Of a stretch of 64,000 bases of DNA, positions 35,943-44,235 are shown one piece after another. The position numbers and the translations under genes are program-made. The number at the start of each line of letters is the position of its first letter. Position 1 is the stretch's first letter. The stretch comes from Bacteroidales bacterium UBA6428 (lineage in GTDB: Bacteria > Bacteroidota > Bacteroidia > Bacteroidales > UBA932): positions 3,041 through 67,040 of the forward strand of contig DJOW01000071.1 in assembly GCA_002437305.1 (NCBI GenBank), written 5' to 3'. The notes beneath the pieces are model-generated. The model saw nothing but the letters and a program-made list of their open reading frames with translations, was not told the origin of the DNA and did not search any database.

Positions 35943-38162
35943 TCAGATTTCAGTCCTGACGACACTTTTGATTCCATCTATGGATCCGAGCTTGCGTATC
36001 ATTCTTTCCAAAGCGGCCTTGTCATGGACATAAAGGTCTATGTAGCCTGAAAATATGCCGCCTTCCGTGCTCAGATAGACTTTGCGCATGTTCACGCCCA
36101 TGACCAGGGATATGTAGCGGGAGATCTCGTTGAGGAGGCCGACCCTGTCCAGTCCTTTTATGGAAAGGCGGACCGGGAAGGACTGGTTATCTTCGTCTTC
36201 CCATTGAGGGACCACCACCCAGTCTCCATGTTTGGACGCTATGCTGTCAGCCACCGGACAGGACTTCTTGTGGACTGTCACGGTTCCGTCAGGAGACTTT
36301 ATTCCTATGACAGGGTCTCCCGGAATCGGCCGGCAACAGGTGGCGATGACATATTCATTCTTCTCTTTTTTTGACGGTTCTTTTTTCTTTCCGAACCAAG
36401 GAAATGACCAGGAGTGACTCTTGCCGGCTTTCCCCGAAGCCAGGACTTCAGACAAATCAGCAAGTTTAATGATTCCGAGGCCGATGCGGAAAAACATTTC
36501 CTCCGCATTGCCTCCGGGGATGGCGAAATGATTGAGAAGCATTTCGATCGAGTCATTGTTCATCCTGTAGCCCAGGGACTCAAGCTGTTCGGAGAGCATT
36601 TTCTTACCTGACTCGCTGATCTCTTTCTTGCGGCCTTTGAAATAGTCAACGACCATATTTCTCGCATGCCTTGTCTGAAGAAACTGGAGCCATTCCCGCT
36701 TAGGCTGCTCAACCTCGGCCGTGATGATCTCGACCTGGTCTCCGCTGCGGAGCACATGGGACAACGGGACCAGTTTCATGTTCACTTTTGCCGCGATCGC
36801 CTTGTTGCCGATCTCGGTGTGGATGCTGTAGGCGAAATCGAGAGCCGTGGCCCCTTTGAGTATGGACTTTTGGTCACCTTTAGGAGTAAACACCGTTATT
36901 TCGCTGCTGGTAAGATCATTGTGAATGATGTCCAGCAACTCCAGAGCGTTCACGTCAGGGTTCACCAAGATCTCCTTCACCTTGGCAAGCCATTTGTCCA
37001 TCTCGCTGTCGTTCTCGCTGATGTAGCCTTCCTTCTTGTAGGTCCAGTGAGCCGCGATTCCTTTCTCGGCTATGTCGTCCATTCTTTTTGAGCGGATCTG
37101 GACCTCGATCCAGATTCCGGTGTCGCTCATCAGGGTGCAATGCAATGCCTCGTAGCCGTTGCTTTTCGGATGCTTCACCCAGTCACGCACGCGGTCCGGT
37201 TTGTAACGGTAGATCCCGGTGATGATGGAGAAAATGTGGTAGCACTGGTCACGTTCGCTCTCACTGGTGTCTGGCGGTGGGGTGAAGACTATCCTGAGGG
37301 CATAGAGGTCATAGATCTGATCGAATGTGAGGTTCTTTGTCTGCATCTTGTGCCAAATCGAGTATGGCGTCTTGACCCTCTTGCGGATCTCAAAGTTGAA
37401 CCCCGCCTTTTTCAGCGCGGCGTCGATCGGCTTGATGAAATCATCAATCTGCTTCTCGCGGCCGCTCAGATTGGTGTCTATAAGTCCCGTGATCTCCTTG
37501 TAGGCGTCAGGTTCCTTGTACTTCAGCCAGATGTTCTCCATCTCCGATTTTATCTCGTACAGGCCAAGACGATGGGCCAGAGGGATGAAGATGAACATGG
37601 TCTCGCTTAGAATCTTATCCCTTTTGTACTCAGGCATGTACTCGATTGTCCTGCAATTATGCAGCCGGTCCGCAAGCTTGATCAGGACTACCCTGACATC
37701 ATCATTAAGCGTCAGGAGAATCCTCTTGAAGTTCTCGGCCTGGAGACTTTTGGCGTTGGCATCGTTAAGCTTCTTGCTTCTGTCCTCGTTGTCGAGCACG
37801 TTCTTGATCTTCGTGAGGCCGTCGACAAGGCTGGCTATCTTGTCGCCAAAGAGGTTGCGGATGTCATCGACGGTGTAGTCCGTGTCCTCGACCACATCGT
37901 GGAGCAATGCCGCGGCTATCGACTTGTAGCCGAGCCCGATGTCTCTTACGACAATCTTGGCGACCTCTATCGGATGGATGATGTACGGTCCGCCGGAACG
38001 CCGGCGGACATTCTTATGGGCCTCATTGGCGAAATCGAAAGCCTTCTGGACAACATCAAGTTCCTGCTGGTTGGCGCAGCGCTTCTGCGCGGCGGCCTTC
38101 AGTTCGGCGTAGCTATTCCGGATCAGTTCGTAGTCTTGTTCTGTGAATTGTGAGAAACTCAT
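35943..38162 (-). CDS. spoT: RelA/SpoT bifunctional (p)ppGpp synthetase/hydrolase
   Basis: The 739-residue protein has all domains of a long RSH enzyme. The HD hydrolase domain has IIHPIEVAKIV and LLHDVVEDT. The synthetase domain has DWVKHPKSNGYEALHCT and IEVQIRSKRMDDIAE. TGS (ITVFTPKGD), helical, zinc-finger-like and C-terminal ACT domains follow. Intact HD residues imply hydrolase activity as well as synthesis. The start ATG overlaps the yihY stop (ATGA). It controls the stringent response and sits in a unit with DNA ligase and ispG. Confidence 0.95.
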   Translation of the reverse strand: MSFSQFTEQDYELIRNSYAELKAAAQKRCANQQELDVVQKAFDFANEAHKNVRRRSGGPYIIHPIEVAKIVVRDIGLGYKSIAAALLHDVVEDTDYTVDDIRNLFGDKIASLVDGLTKIKNVLDNEDRSKKLNDANAKSLQAENFKRILLTLNDDVRVVLIKLADRLHNCRTIEYMPEYKRDKILSETMFIFIPLAHRLGLYEIKSEMENIWLKYKEPDAYKEITGLIDTNLSGREKQIDDFIKPIDAALKKAGFNFEIRKRVKTPYSIWHKMQTKNLTFDQIYDLYALRIVFTPPPDTSESERDQCYHIFSIITGIYRYKPDRVRDWVKHPKSNGYEALHCTLMSDTGIWIEVQIRSKRMDDIAEKGIAAHWTYKKEGYISENDSEMDKWLAKVKEILVNPDVNALELLDIIHNDLTSSEITVFTPKGDQKSILKGATALDFAYSIHTEIGNKAIAAKVNMKLVPLSHVLRSGDQVEIITAEVEQPKREWLQFLQTRHARNMVVDYFKGRKKEISESGKKMLSEQLESLGYRMNNDSIEMLLNHFAIPGGNAEEMFFRIGLGIIKLADLSEVLASGKAGKSHSWSFPWFGKKKEPSKKEKNEYVIATCCRPIPGDPVIGIKSPDGTVTVHKKSCPVADSIASKHGDWVVVPQWEDEDNQSFPVRLSIKGLDRVGLLNEISRYISLVMGVNMRKVYLSTEGGIFSGYIDLYVHDKAALERMIRKLGSIDGIKSVVRTEI

Positions 38163-39163
38163 ATTTCAACCAAATCTTTATCTCTTTTCATAATAGCCTC
38201 GGACACTCCCGGAAGCCCTTTTACAAAGCCTCCCTCGTTGACAGTCTGGAACGAATAGGAGAACTGGGCCCCGTAAAGGATTATCTGCCAGGCGAACCTC
38301 ATCCAGACCATGAAGAGCGGAATGGCGGCGATTGTCCCGTAGACAGTGTTGAGACGCATCACAAACACTTGGGTCTCAAGGTACAGGTACTGAAGGGCGG
38401 AGAAAGCGAGGCCAGCGATCAGCGCTGCCTTCAAGGCGTAGCGGTACTTGACGTCCACCGCCGGGATGAACTTGTACATCGCTGAGAAAACCATCACGGT
38501 GACAGCCCAGGCGACAACCCAACCTAGAAATGACTTGATCGTGTCCGTGGCTCCGATCCAGTTCGGAATAAGATCCAGCACATGGGAATAAACGATTGTG
38601 CCTGAATATAGAAGCAGTACCACGAACGGCGCCAGCACGAGGATGATCACATCGACTCCTATGCGTTTGAAAAAGGCCCTGTGAAGTTTTCTTACCTTCC
38701 AGACATTGTTGAAGACGGTCTCCACCCTCATCATCATCCAGATGATGAGCCAGACGAAGGCCAATGCGCTTATGAACCCGAACAACCCGCTTGTCGCTGA
38801 TGCCAGGATCTTGTCTGCGGCGGCAAGTATCACATCCATTATGCTTTGGCTGATGTCCCATGAGAACAGGACGGCCTTAAGCTTGTCAGCCAGGCCAAAG
38901 CCATTCGTCACCGCGAAAGCCACGGCGATGAAAGGAACGAAAGCCATGGTGCAGAAATAGCTCAAGGCAACAGCCTGAAATCCGATTTTCTGCTCGGCGA
39001 ATGTCTGAAAAGCGACCGTCACGACCCTGGCGTCCCTGACAAGACGCGCCTTTGCCTTTGACAAGTCATTCTCGTCAAGGATCCAGACATCTTGCCCGAA
39101 GAACTTCCTTGCCCACCGGAGCCATAGCCTGCATTTGAAAATCAGTTTCCGGAAACCTTTCAT
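38159..39163 (-). CDS. YihY/BrkB-family inner-membrane protein
   Basis: The 334-residue protein has six or so membrane segments and the YihY pattern (GFQAVALSYFCTMAFVPFIA, LAFVWLIIWMM, FNNVWKVRK, VYGTIAAIPLFMVWM). Function is unresolved; despite older names the family is not RNase BN. It lies 12 bp after ligA and is coupled to spoT by an ATGA overlap. Confidence 0.9.
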   Translation of the reverse strand: MKGFRKLIFKCRLWLRWARKFFGQDVWILDENDLSKAKARLVRDARVVTVAFQTFAEQKIGFQAVALSYFCTMAFVPFIAVAFAVTNGFGLADKLKAVLFSWDISQSIMDVILAAADKILASATSGLFGFISALAFVWLIIWMMMRVETVFNNVWKVRKLHRAFFKRIGVDVIILVLAPFVVLLLYSGTIVYSHVLDLIPNWIGATDTIKSFLGWVVAWAVTVMVFSAMYKFIPAVDVKYRYALKAALIAGLAFSALQYLYLETQVFVMRLNTVYGTIAAIPLFMVWMRFAWQIILYGAQFSYSFQTVNEGGFVKGLPGVSEAIMKRDKDLVEI

Positions 39164-39175
39164 CCAGCAAATACA

Positions 39176-41275
39176 TTAAATCATCCCAGAGAACAAACCT
39201 AGAGGGGAATCCTGCCCTTCATCGGCGGAAGGGCCGGCAGGGCGGGAAAGCATATTCCTGAATTCTTCCTCGCTGATGATCCTGACGCCCAGCTCGGCGG
39301 CTTTTTTCATCTTCTCCGGTCCCGGCTTGCTTCCGGCCAGCAGGTATGAGGTCTTTCCGCTGACGGATGAGCTGTTCTTCCCTCCATTGGCTTCTATCAA
39401 TCGCTTCATCTCGTCCCTCGGCACGCTGAAATTGCCGGAGACCACTATCGTCATTCCAGCCAGGGCGTCTGACTCCGCCGACTTATTCTCCATGGAAAAC
39501 TGAATTCCCGCAGCCTTAAGCCTTTCGATGTCAGAAAGATGCTTGGAGTTGTGGAAATATTCAAAAACACTCTCTGCGATCACCTCACCGACGTCCGGCA
39601 CCTCGAGAAGCCGCTCCTTGGTCGCGGCCGCTATGGCATCTATGTCCCCGAAATGCAATGCTATCTCCTTCGCTGTTGTCTCTCCTACGTACCTGATGCC
39701 CAGCGCGAACAGTACATGGTCAAAGGTTACATTGCGCGAGGCCTTCAGACTGTCCAGAAAACGCCGCGCTGATCGTTCCTTCCATCCGTCAAGCAGAAGA
39801 AGCTGTCCTTTTGTCAAAGAGTAGAAATCCGCGGGGGTCCTTACAAGGCCCAGATTGTACATCTGCTCGATGGTGGCGTCACCGGCAAGCACATTCATGG
39901 CTCTCCGGCTAAGGAAGTGAACAAGCTTGCCCTTTATCTGGGTAGGACAGCCATCGGTGTTGGGGCAGAACCACTTGGCCTCACCCTCTTCCTTCACCAG
40001 CTTTGCGCCGCAGTCCGGGCAAACTTCAGGGAAGACCGGCCTCCGGGCGTTCTCGGGCCTTCGCGACAAATCCACATCTATGATTTTAGGGATGATCTCG
40101 CCGCCCTTGATGACGGTCACGGTGTCACCCACACGGACATCCAGCTGTGTGATGAAGTCCTGGTTGTTGAGCGTCGCTCTTTTAACCACTGTCCCGGCCA
40201 ACTGGACCGGAGCCAGGTTCGCCACCGGAGTCACAGCGCCGGTCCGCCCCACCTGATAGGTAATGGAAAGGAGCTTGGTGTGCGCCTCTTCGGCCTGAAA
40301 CTTGAACGCGACCGCCCATCGCGGTGATTTTGCCGTGTAGCCGAGCGCGTTCTGGTACGCAAGCTCATTGATCTTGATCACTATCCCGTCGGTCGCGTAA
40401 GGAAGGAATTTCCGCCGGGTGTCCCAGTAATGTATGTATTCTTCTATCTCGCCGATTCCATGAGCGACCTTCCGCTTGTCGGAGACCGGCAGTCCCCAAG
40501 ATGCGGCGGCATCGAGCGCCTCACTGTGGGTGGTGTAAGAAACGCTTTGGCCTGGAATATGATAGAGCGTGCACATCAGTCCTCTTCTGGCCACCTCGGA
40601 AGGGTCCAGCAACTTCAGAGAGCCGGATGCGGCGTTCCTTGGATTGGCGAAAGGCGGATCCTCGTTGTCCTCACGCTCTGCGTTGAGCCTGTCGAAAGAC
40701 GCGTACGGCATCAGGACCTCACCGCGGATCTCAAACTCGTCCGGCCAGCCGCTTCCTTTTAATTTTTCAGGAATATCACTGATCATCAAGGCGTTCGCTG
40801 TGACGTCGTCCCCCACAACGCCATCACCCCTTGTCAATGCCCTGAACAGACGTCCATGCCTGTAGGTGAGGCAGATCGCGGTCCCGTCAAACTTCAACTC
40901 ACATGAATATGTGAAGCTGACACCTCCTAGATCCTTCTCGGCGCGGCGTACGAAATCCTCGATCTCGCCTATGTTGTAGGTGTTGGCCAGGGAGAGCATA
41001 GGATACTTGTGCGGGTACTGCGCGAACTCCTTGCGGACAGCCGGTTCGGCGTTGGCTCCCATGCTCTGGTCAAGGTCGCTTCCGACCTTCTGGGTAGGGG
41101 AGTCAGGGGTCAGGAGGTCGGGATATTCCTTCTCAAGGTCCTCCAGCTCGCGCATCAGGCGGTCGTACTCGAAATCGCTCATCGTCGGGGCATTGTCGAC
41201 ATAGTACCGCCTGCTGTTCTCCCTAAGGGTCTTTCTCAATTGCCCGACCCGTATTTTAGCCTGCTCGTGATCCAT
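39176..41275 (-). CDS. ligA: NAD-dependent DNA ligase LigA
   Basis: LigA seals nicks using NAD+. The 699-residue protein has the Ia domain (RRYYVDNAPTMSDFEYD) and the adenylation domain with nucleophile Lys128 in CELKFDGTA. The OB fold, a four-Cys zinc finger (CPDCG, then CPNTDGCP), HhH repeats and a C-terminal BRCT domain (DALAGMTIVVSGNFS) follow. The open frame starts at 41344, but a -7 box at 41302-41309 places transcription start near 41295. I therefore chose the ATG at 41275; 41287 is also possible. Confidence 0.96.
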   Translation of the reverse strand: MDHEQAKIRVGQLRKTLRENSRRYYVDNAPTMSDFEYDRLMRELEDLEKEYPDLLTPDSPTQKVGSDLDQSMGANAEPAVRKEFAQYPHKYPMLSLANTYNIGEIEDFVRRAEKDLGGVSFTYSCELKFDGTAICLTYRHGRLFRALTRGDGVVGDDVTANALMISDIPEKLKGSGWPDEFEIRGEVLMPYASFDRLNAEREDNEDPPFANPRNAASGSLKLLDPSEVARRGLMCTLYHIPGQSVSYTTHSEALDAAASWGLPVSDKRKVAHGIGEIEEYIHYWDTRRKFLPYATDGIVIKINELAYQNALGYTAKSPRWAVAFKFQAEEAHTKLLSITYQVGRTGAVTPVANLAPVQLAGTVVKRATLNNQDFITQLDVRVGDTVTVIKGGEIIPKIIDVDLSRRPENARRPVFPEVCPDCGAKLVKEEGEAKWFCPNTDGCPTQIKGKLVHFLSRRAMNVLAGDATIEQMYNLGLVRTPADFYSLTKGQLLLLDGWKERSARRFLDSLKASRNVTFDHVLFALGIRYVGETTAKEIALHFGDIDAIAAATKERLLEVPDVGEVIAESVFEYFHNSKHLSDIERLKAAGIQFSMENKSAESDALAGMTIVVSGNFSVPRDEMKRLIEANGGKNSSSVSGKTSYLLAGSKPGPEKMKKAAELGVRIISEEEFRNMLSRPAGPSADEGQDSPLGLFSGMI

Positions 41276-41301
41276 TTCTGCAATCATCTTTGTAAAGAGC
41301 G

Positions 41302-41309
41302 CAAATTTA
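41302..41309 (-). promoter_or_regulatory. -7 box of the ligA unit
   Basis: TAAATTTG on the minus strand. It rules out the longest open frame for ligA and probably drives the six-gene unit to ispG. Confidence 0.6.
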
Positions 41310-41399
41310 ATCAAAAATGTCGGCTTTACGTTCAAAATCATCAAGAAGATAGAGAATACAAGACCTGCAACTACTTTTTGAAAAGTTAAATCTGTTTCT

Positions 41400-41407
41400 T
41401 AAATTTG
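41400..41407 (+). promoter_or_regulatory. -7 box of phosphofructokinase gene
   Basis: TAAATTTG on the plus strand, 44 bp before the ATG at 41452. Confidence 0.6.
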
Positions 41408-41451
41408 CGGTCGTTTTGTTACGGACATACAAATTTCTAAATCATTCGTAT

Positions 41452-42681
41452 ATGAAAGATTCAATCATCATTCTGTGCGGCGGCGGCCCTGCGCCGGGAA
41501 TGAACACCGTTGTGTTCTCTGTCGCCAAGACTTTCCTTTCCAACGGCTACAGGGTCATCGGGCTCCACGAAGGCTACACCGGACTCTTCCGTAAGGAGGC
41601 CCGCACCGAAGACATCGATTTCCTCAAGGCCGACGCTTACTTCAACAGAGGCGGCTCCTACCTTCAGATGAGCCGGTTCAAGCCTACCAACGAGGATTTC
41701 GAGAAGAATTTCAACCTGGCTCTTTTCCAGGACAACAACGTGAAGCTTCTTGTTACCGTAGGCGGTGACGACACGGCCTCAACCGCCAACAGGATCGCAA
41801 AGTTCCTTGACGCGAAGAACTACCCGATCCACAACATCCACGTCCCTAAGACGATTGATGATGATCTTCCTCTGCCCCACAACGCTCCGACCTTCGGATT
41901 CAACTCCGCCAAGGACGAGGGTGCCCACATCGCACGCACCGTCTACGAAGACGCGCGCACGTCGGGCAATTGGCTCCTCATCTCCGCCATGGGACGCAGC
42001 GCCGGCCACCTTGCCCTCGGCATCGGCGAGGCCACGCACTGTCCTATGACCATCATCCCTGAGATGTTCAACAAAACAACGATCACAGTCGACAAGATCA
42101 TAAAGCTCACCCTCTCGGCCATCGTCAAGAGAAAGCTTCTTGGGCTCTCCTACGGAACTGTGGTTGTCGCTGAGGGAGTGTTCCATGATCTTGAGTCTGA
42201 GGACATCAAGGCCACAGGTGTCCACATGACCTATGATGAGCACGGCCACCCTGAGCTCGGCAAGATCTCCAAGGCTGTCCTCTTCAACGACATCCTCGAG
42301 AAGGAGTTCAAAAAGCTCGGGATGAAGGTAAAGACACGCCCGGTCGAGATCGGCTACGATGTCCGCTGCCAGGATCCTGTGGCCTATGACCTGTCCTACT
42401 GCACAGAACTTGCCCTCGGAGTCTACGAGCTCTTCTCAAAGGGTGAGACCGGATGCATGGTCTATGTGGACGAGAACGGCAACGCCCGGCCTCTCTACCT
42501 GAAGGATCTCCAGAACGCCGAGGGAAAGATTCCTCCTCGCCGTGTGGACATCGAAGGCGGAATCGCCCGCAACTACTATGGCCACATCTGCCACTACATC
42601 ACTCCGGCCGACTATGAGGCCGCCAAGGCTTATGTCCCGAATCCAGAGGAATATGACTTTAAGAAAATTCTTAATTGGTAA
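41452..42681 (+). CDS. pfp: PPi-dependent phosphofructokinase
   Basis: The enzyme phosphorylates fructose 6-phosphate in glycolysis, reversibly when PPi is the donor. The 409-residue protein has the PFK core: CGGGPAPGMNT at the N-terminus, TVGGDDTAS, PKTIDDDL, SAMGRSAGHLAL and GYDVRCQDP. GGDD (instead of GGDG) and Lys in PKTIDD are the markers of PPi use rather than ATP. The frame opens at 41416 (TTG), but MKDSIIILCGGG at 41452 is the proper start. Transcription probably ends at a hairpin located inside the convergent GH13 gene. Confidence 0.93.
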   Translation: MKDSIIILCGGGPAPGMNTVVFSVAKTFLSNGYRVIGLHEGYTGLFRKEARTEDIDFLKADAYFNRGGSYLQMSRFKPTNEDFEKNFNLALFQDNNVKLLVTVGGDDTASTANRIAKFLDAKNYPIHNIHVPKTIDDDLPLPHNAPTFGFNSAKDEGAHIARTVYEDARTSGNWLLISAMGRSAGHLALGIGEATHCPMTIIPEMFNKTTITVDKIIKLTLSAIVKRKLLGLSYGTVVVAEGVFHDLESEDIKATGVHMTYDEHGHPELGKISKAVLFNDILEKEFKKLGMKVKTRPVEIGYDVRCQDPVAYDLSYCTELALGVYELFSKGETGCMVYVDENGNARPLYLKDLQNAEGKIPPRRVDIEGGIARNYYGHICHYITPADYEAAKAYVPNPEEYDFKKILNW

Positions 42682-42703
42682 GTCATTAGTTCTTGCAGTC
42701 CAG

Positions 42704-44233
42704 CTAATTGAGCCTGATAATGGCGCAATCATCGGATGAAACTTCAACCTCGATCCGGGCTTCCGGATCGAGGTTTTTTATGCCTAGGAAAGAGATCGCC
42801 TCTGCCGGGACGCGGATTGAGATCCCTGCCGTTTCGCAGGAGAAATTGCACACAAAAAGCCAAGTCCCGCCGCCGTCTCCGCCGCGGAGGAACGCGAAAT
42901 GACGGTCCGGCTTGAACCCTGGAGAATCGTAGTTGCAGTAGCAGAGATCGAAAGTCTTCCCCGAGGCCACAGCCGGAACGGAAACCGCAATATTCAGAAA
43001 GCGCCTCCATTTTACCAGCAGAGCCTCTTCTTCTGAGGCAAGCCCTTCATTTTTATGAATATATTCAACCAACCTCCCGATTGACGGAACCCTCCACCAA
43101 TCGAATATGCTTGTCCTTCCGTCCCTGCCGCTGAACCCCTCGGCATCCATTCCGCGTTCGCCGATCTCCTCTCCAAAATAGAGCATGAACGGTGCCTTGT
43201 TCAGGAATATTCCCGCTCCCAGCGACGCGAATGTCCTGCGCGCGTCACCGGCAAAGAAATCAGAAGCGAACCGCTGCTCGTCATGGTTCTCAAGGAAGTT
43301 CAGCATCCTGGGTTGCAGGCCGCCCAGAGACTGCCAGTTCCAGGTCAAGCTTCTCGCGGTCCCGTGGCCTTCAACGACAGAGCGAACCGAATCATAGAAT
43401 CCGGACTTGTCATAGAGAAAATCAAAGCCGACCTCGTCTATGTACTTCTTGTACAGTTCTTTCCTATAGACCTCAGCGATGAACGTCACATCGGGGAACT
43501 CTTCCTTTACCTTTCCTATCAGCCACAAGAAGAACTGCCACGGAACCATCTCGACCATGTCGCATCGGAATCCGTCCACGCCTTTGCCGCACCAGAAGCG
43601 CACGATATCGTACATTCTGTCCCATGTCCTGGTGTGGAAGTCGCAATAGTTCAGTCTGATTGTTTCGTACCAATCGCTGACGGAAGGGGAGGGGGAGAAG
43701 CAGTTGCCAGAAGCCTTGGCAGGATTCTCATAATAGGTCTGGACGTCAAAGGGCAGCTTCAGCGGTTGACCGGGATAATAATAGAAATCGTTCTCCGGTC
43801 TCCAATGGACGGTAGGGTCATCGTCCGCCCCCAGCGGCGCAACATCGGGGCGCGCCATGCCGACCTTGCCATAATCACGGGAGACATGGTTCGGCACAAA
43901 ATCCATGACTGCCTTAAGCCCGGCGTCATGGGTCCGTTTCAGCAAGGCCTCGAACTCTCGCATCCTGTCTGCAGGATCGTCCGAAAGATAAGGGTTGACA
44001 TCGTAGCAGTCGGTGATCGCGTACGGAGACCCGGCGTCGCCTTTCACGATCTGTCTGTCTGAAGCAGGACAGCCCTCGGCGGACACCGTTGTCGCATGAC
44101 GGACAACACCCGTGTACCAGACATGGCTGACTCCCAAGGACTTGAAATACGCCATTGTCAACGGATCGAACTCGGAAAACTTTCCCTTTCCCCACAACCG
44201 GGTGAGGACCTGATAGATGATAAACTTGCCCAT
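42704..44233 (-). CDS. GH13 alpha-amylase family protein, cytoplasmic
   Basis: The 509-residue protein has no signal peptide. It shows the four GH13 conserved regions: DFVPNH (111-116), GFRCDMVE with nucleophile Asp225, FIAEVY with Glu254, and FLENHDE with Asp318. A C-terminal beta domain follows. It should act on intracellular alpha-glucans or maltooligosaccharides; exact specificity cannot be read. It starts 2 bp after the stop of the PEP-synthase-like gene, so the two are co-transcribed. The plus-strand terminator of pfp lies within its 3' coding sequence. Confidence 0.92.
   Translation of the reverse strand: MGKFIIYQVLTRLWGKGKFSEFDPLTMAYFKSLGVSHVWYTGVVRHATTVSAEGCPASDRQIVKGDAGSPYAITDCYDVNPYLSDDPADRMREFEALLKRTHDAGLKAVMDFVPNHVSRDYGKVGMARPDVAPLGADDDPTVHWRPENDFYYYPGQPLKLPFDVQTYYENPAKASGNCFSPSPSVSDWYETIRLNYCDFHTRTWDRMYDIVRFWCGKGVDGFRCDMVEMVPWQFFLWLIGKVKEEFPDVTFIAEVYRKELYKKYIDEVGFDFLYDKSGFYDSVRSVVEGHGTARSLTWNWQSLGGLQPRMLNFLENHDEQRFASDFFAGDARRTFASLGAGIFLNKAPFMLYFGEEIGERGMDAEGFSGRDGRTSIFDWWRVPSIGRLVEYIHKNEGLASEEEALLVKWRRFLNIAVSVPAVASGKTFDLCYCNYDSPGFKPDRHFAFLRGGDGGGTWLFVCNFSCETAGISIRVPAEAISFLGIKNLDPEARIEVEVSSDDCAIIRLN
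42746..42779 (+). terminator. Terminator of pfp embedded in the GH13 coding region
   Basis: A perfect 13-bp stem (AACCTCGATCCGG and complement) with a GCTT loop is followed by TTTTTT on the plus strand, about 65 bp past the pfp stop. It overlaps codons near the end of the convergent GH13 gene. Confidence 0.85.
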
Positions 44234-44235
44234 GG

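Noticed and set aside
41288..41344. Longer ligA start at 41344
   Set aside because: The extension covers the -7 box and hydrophobic residues not found in the family.
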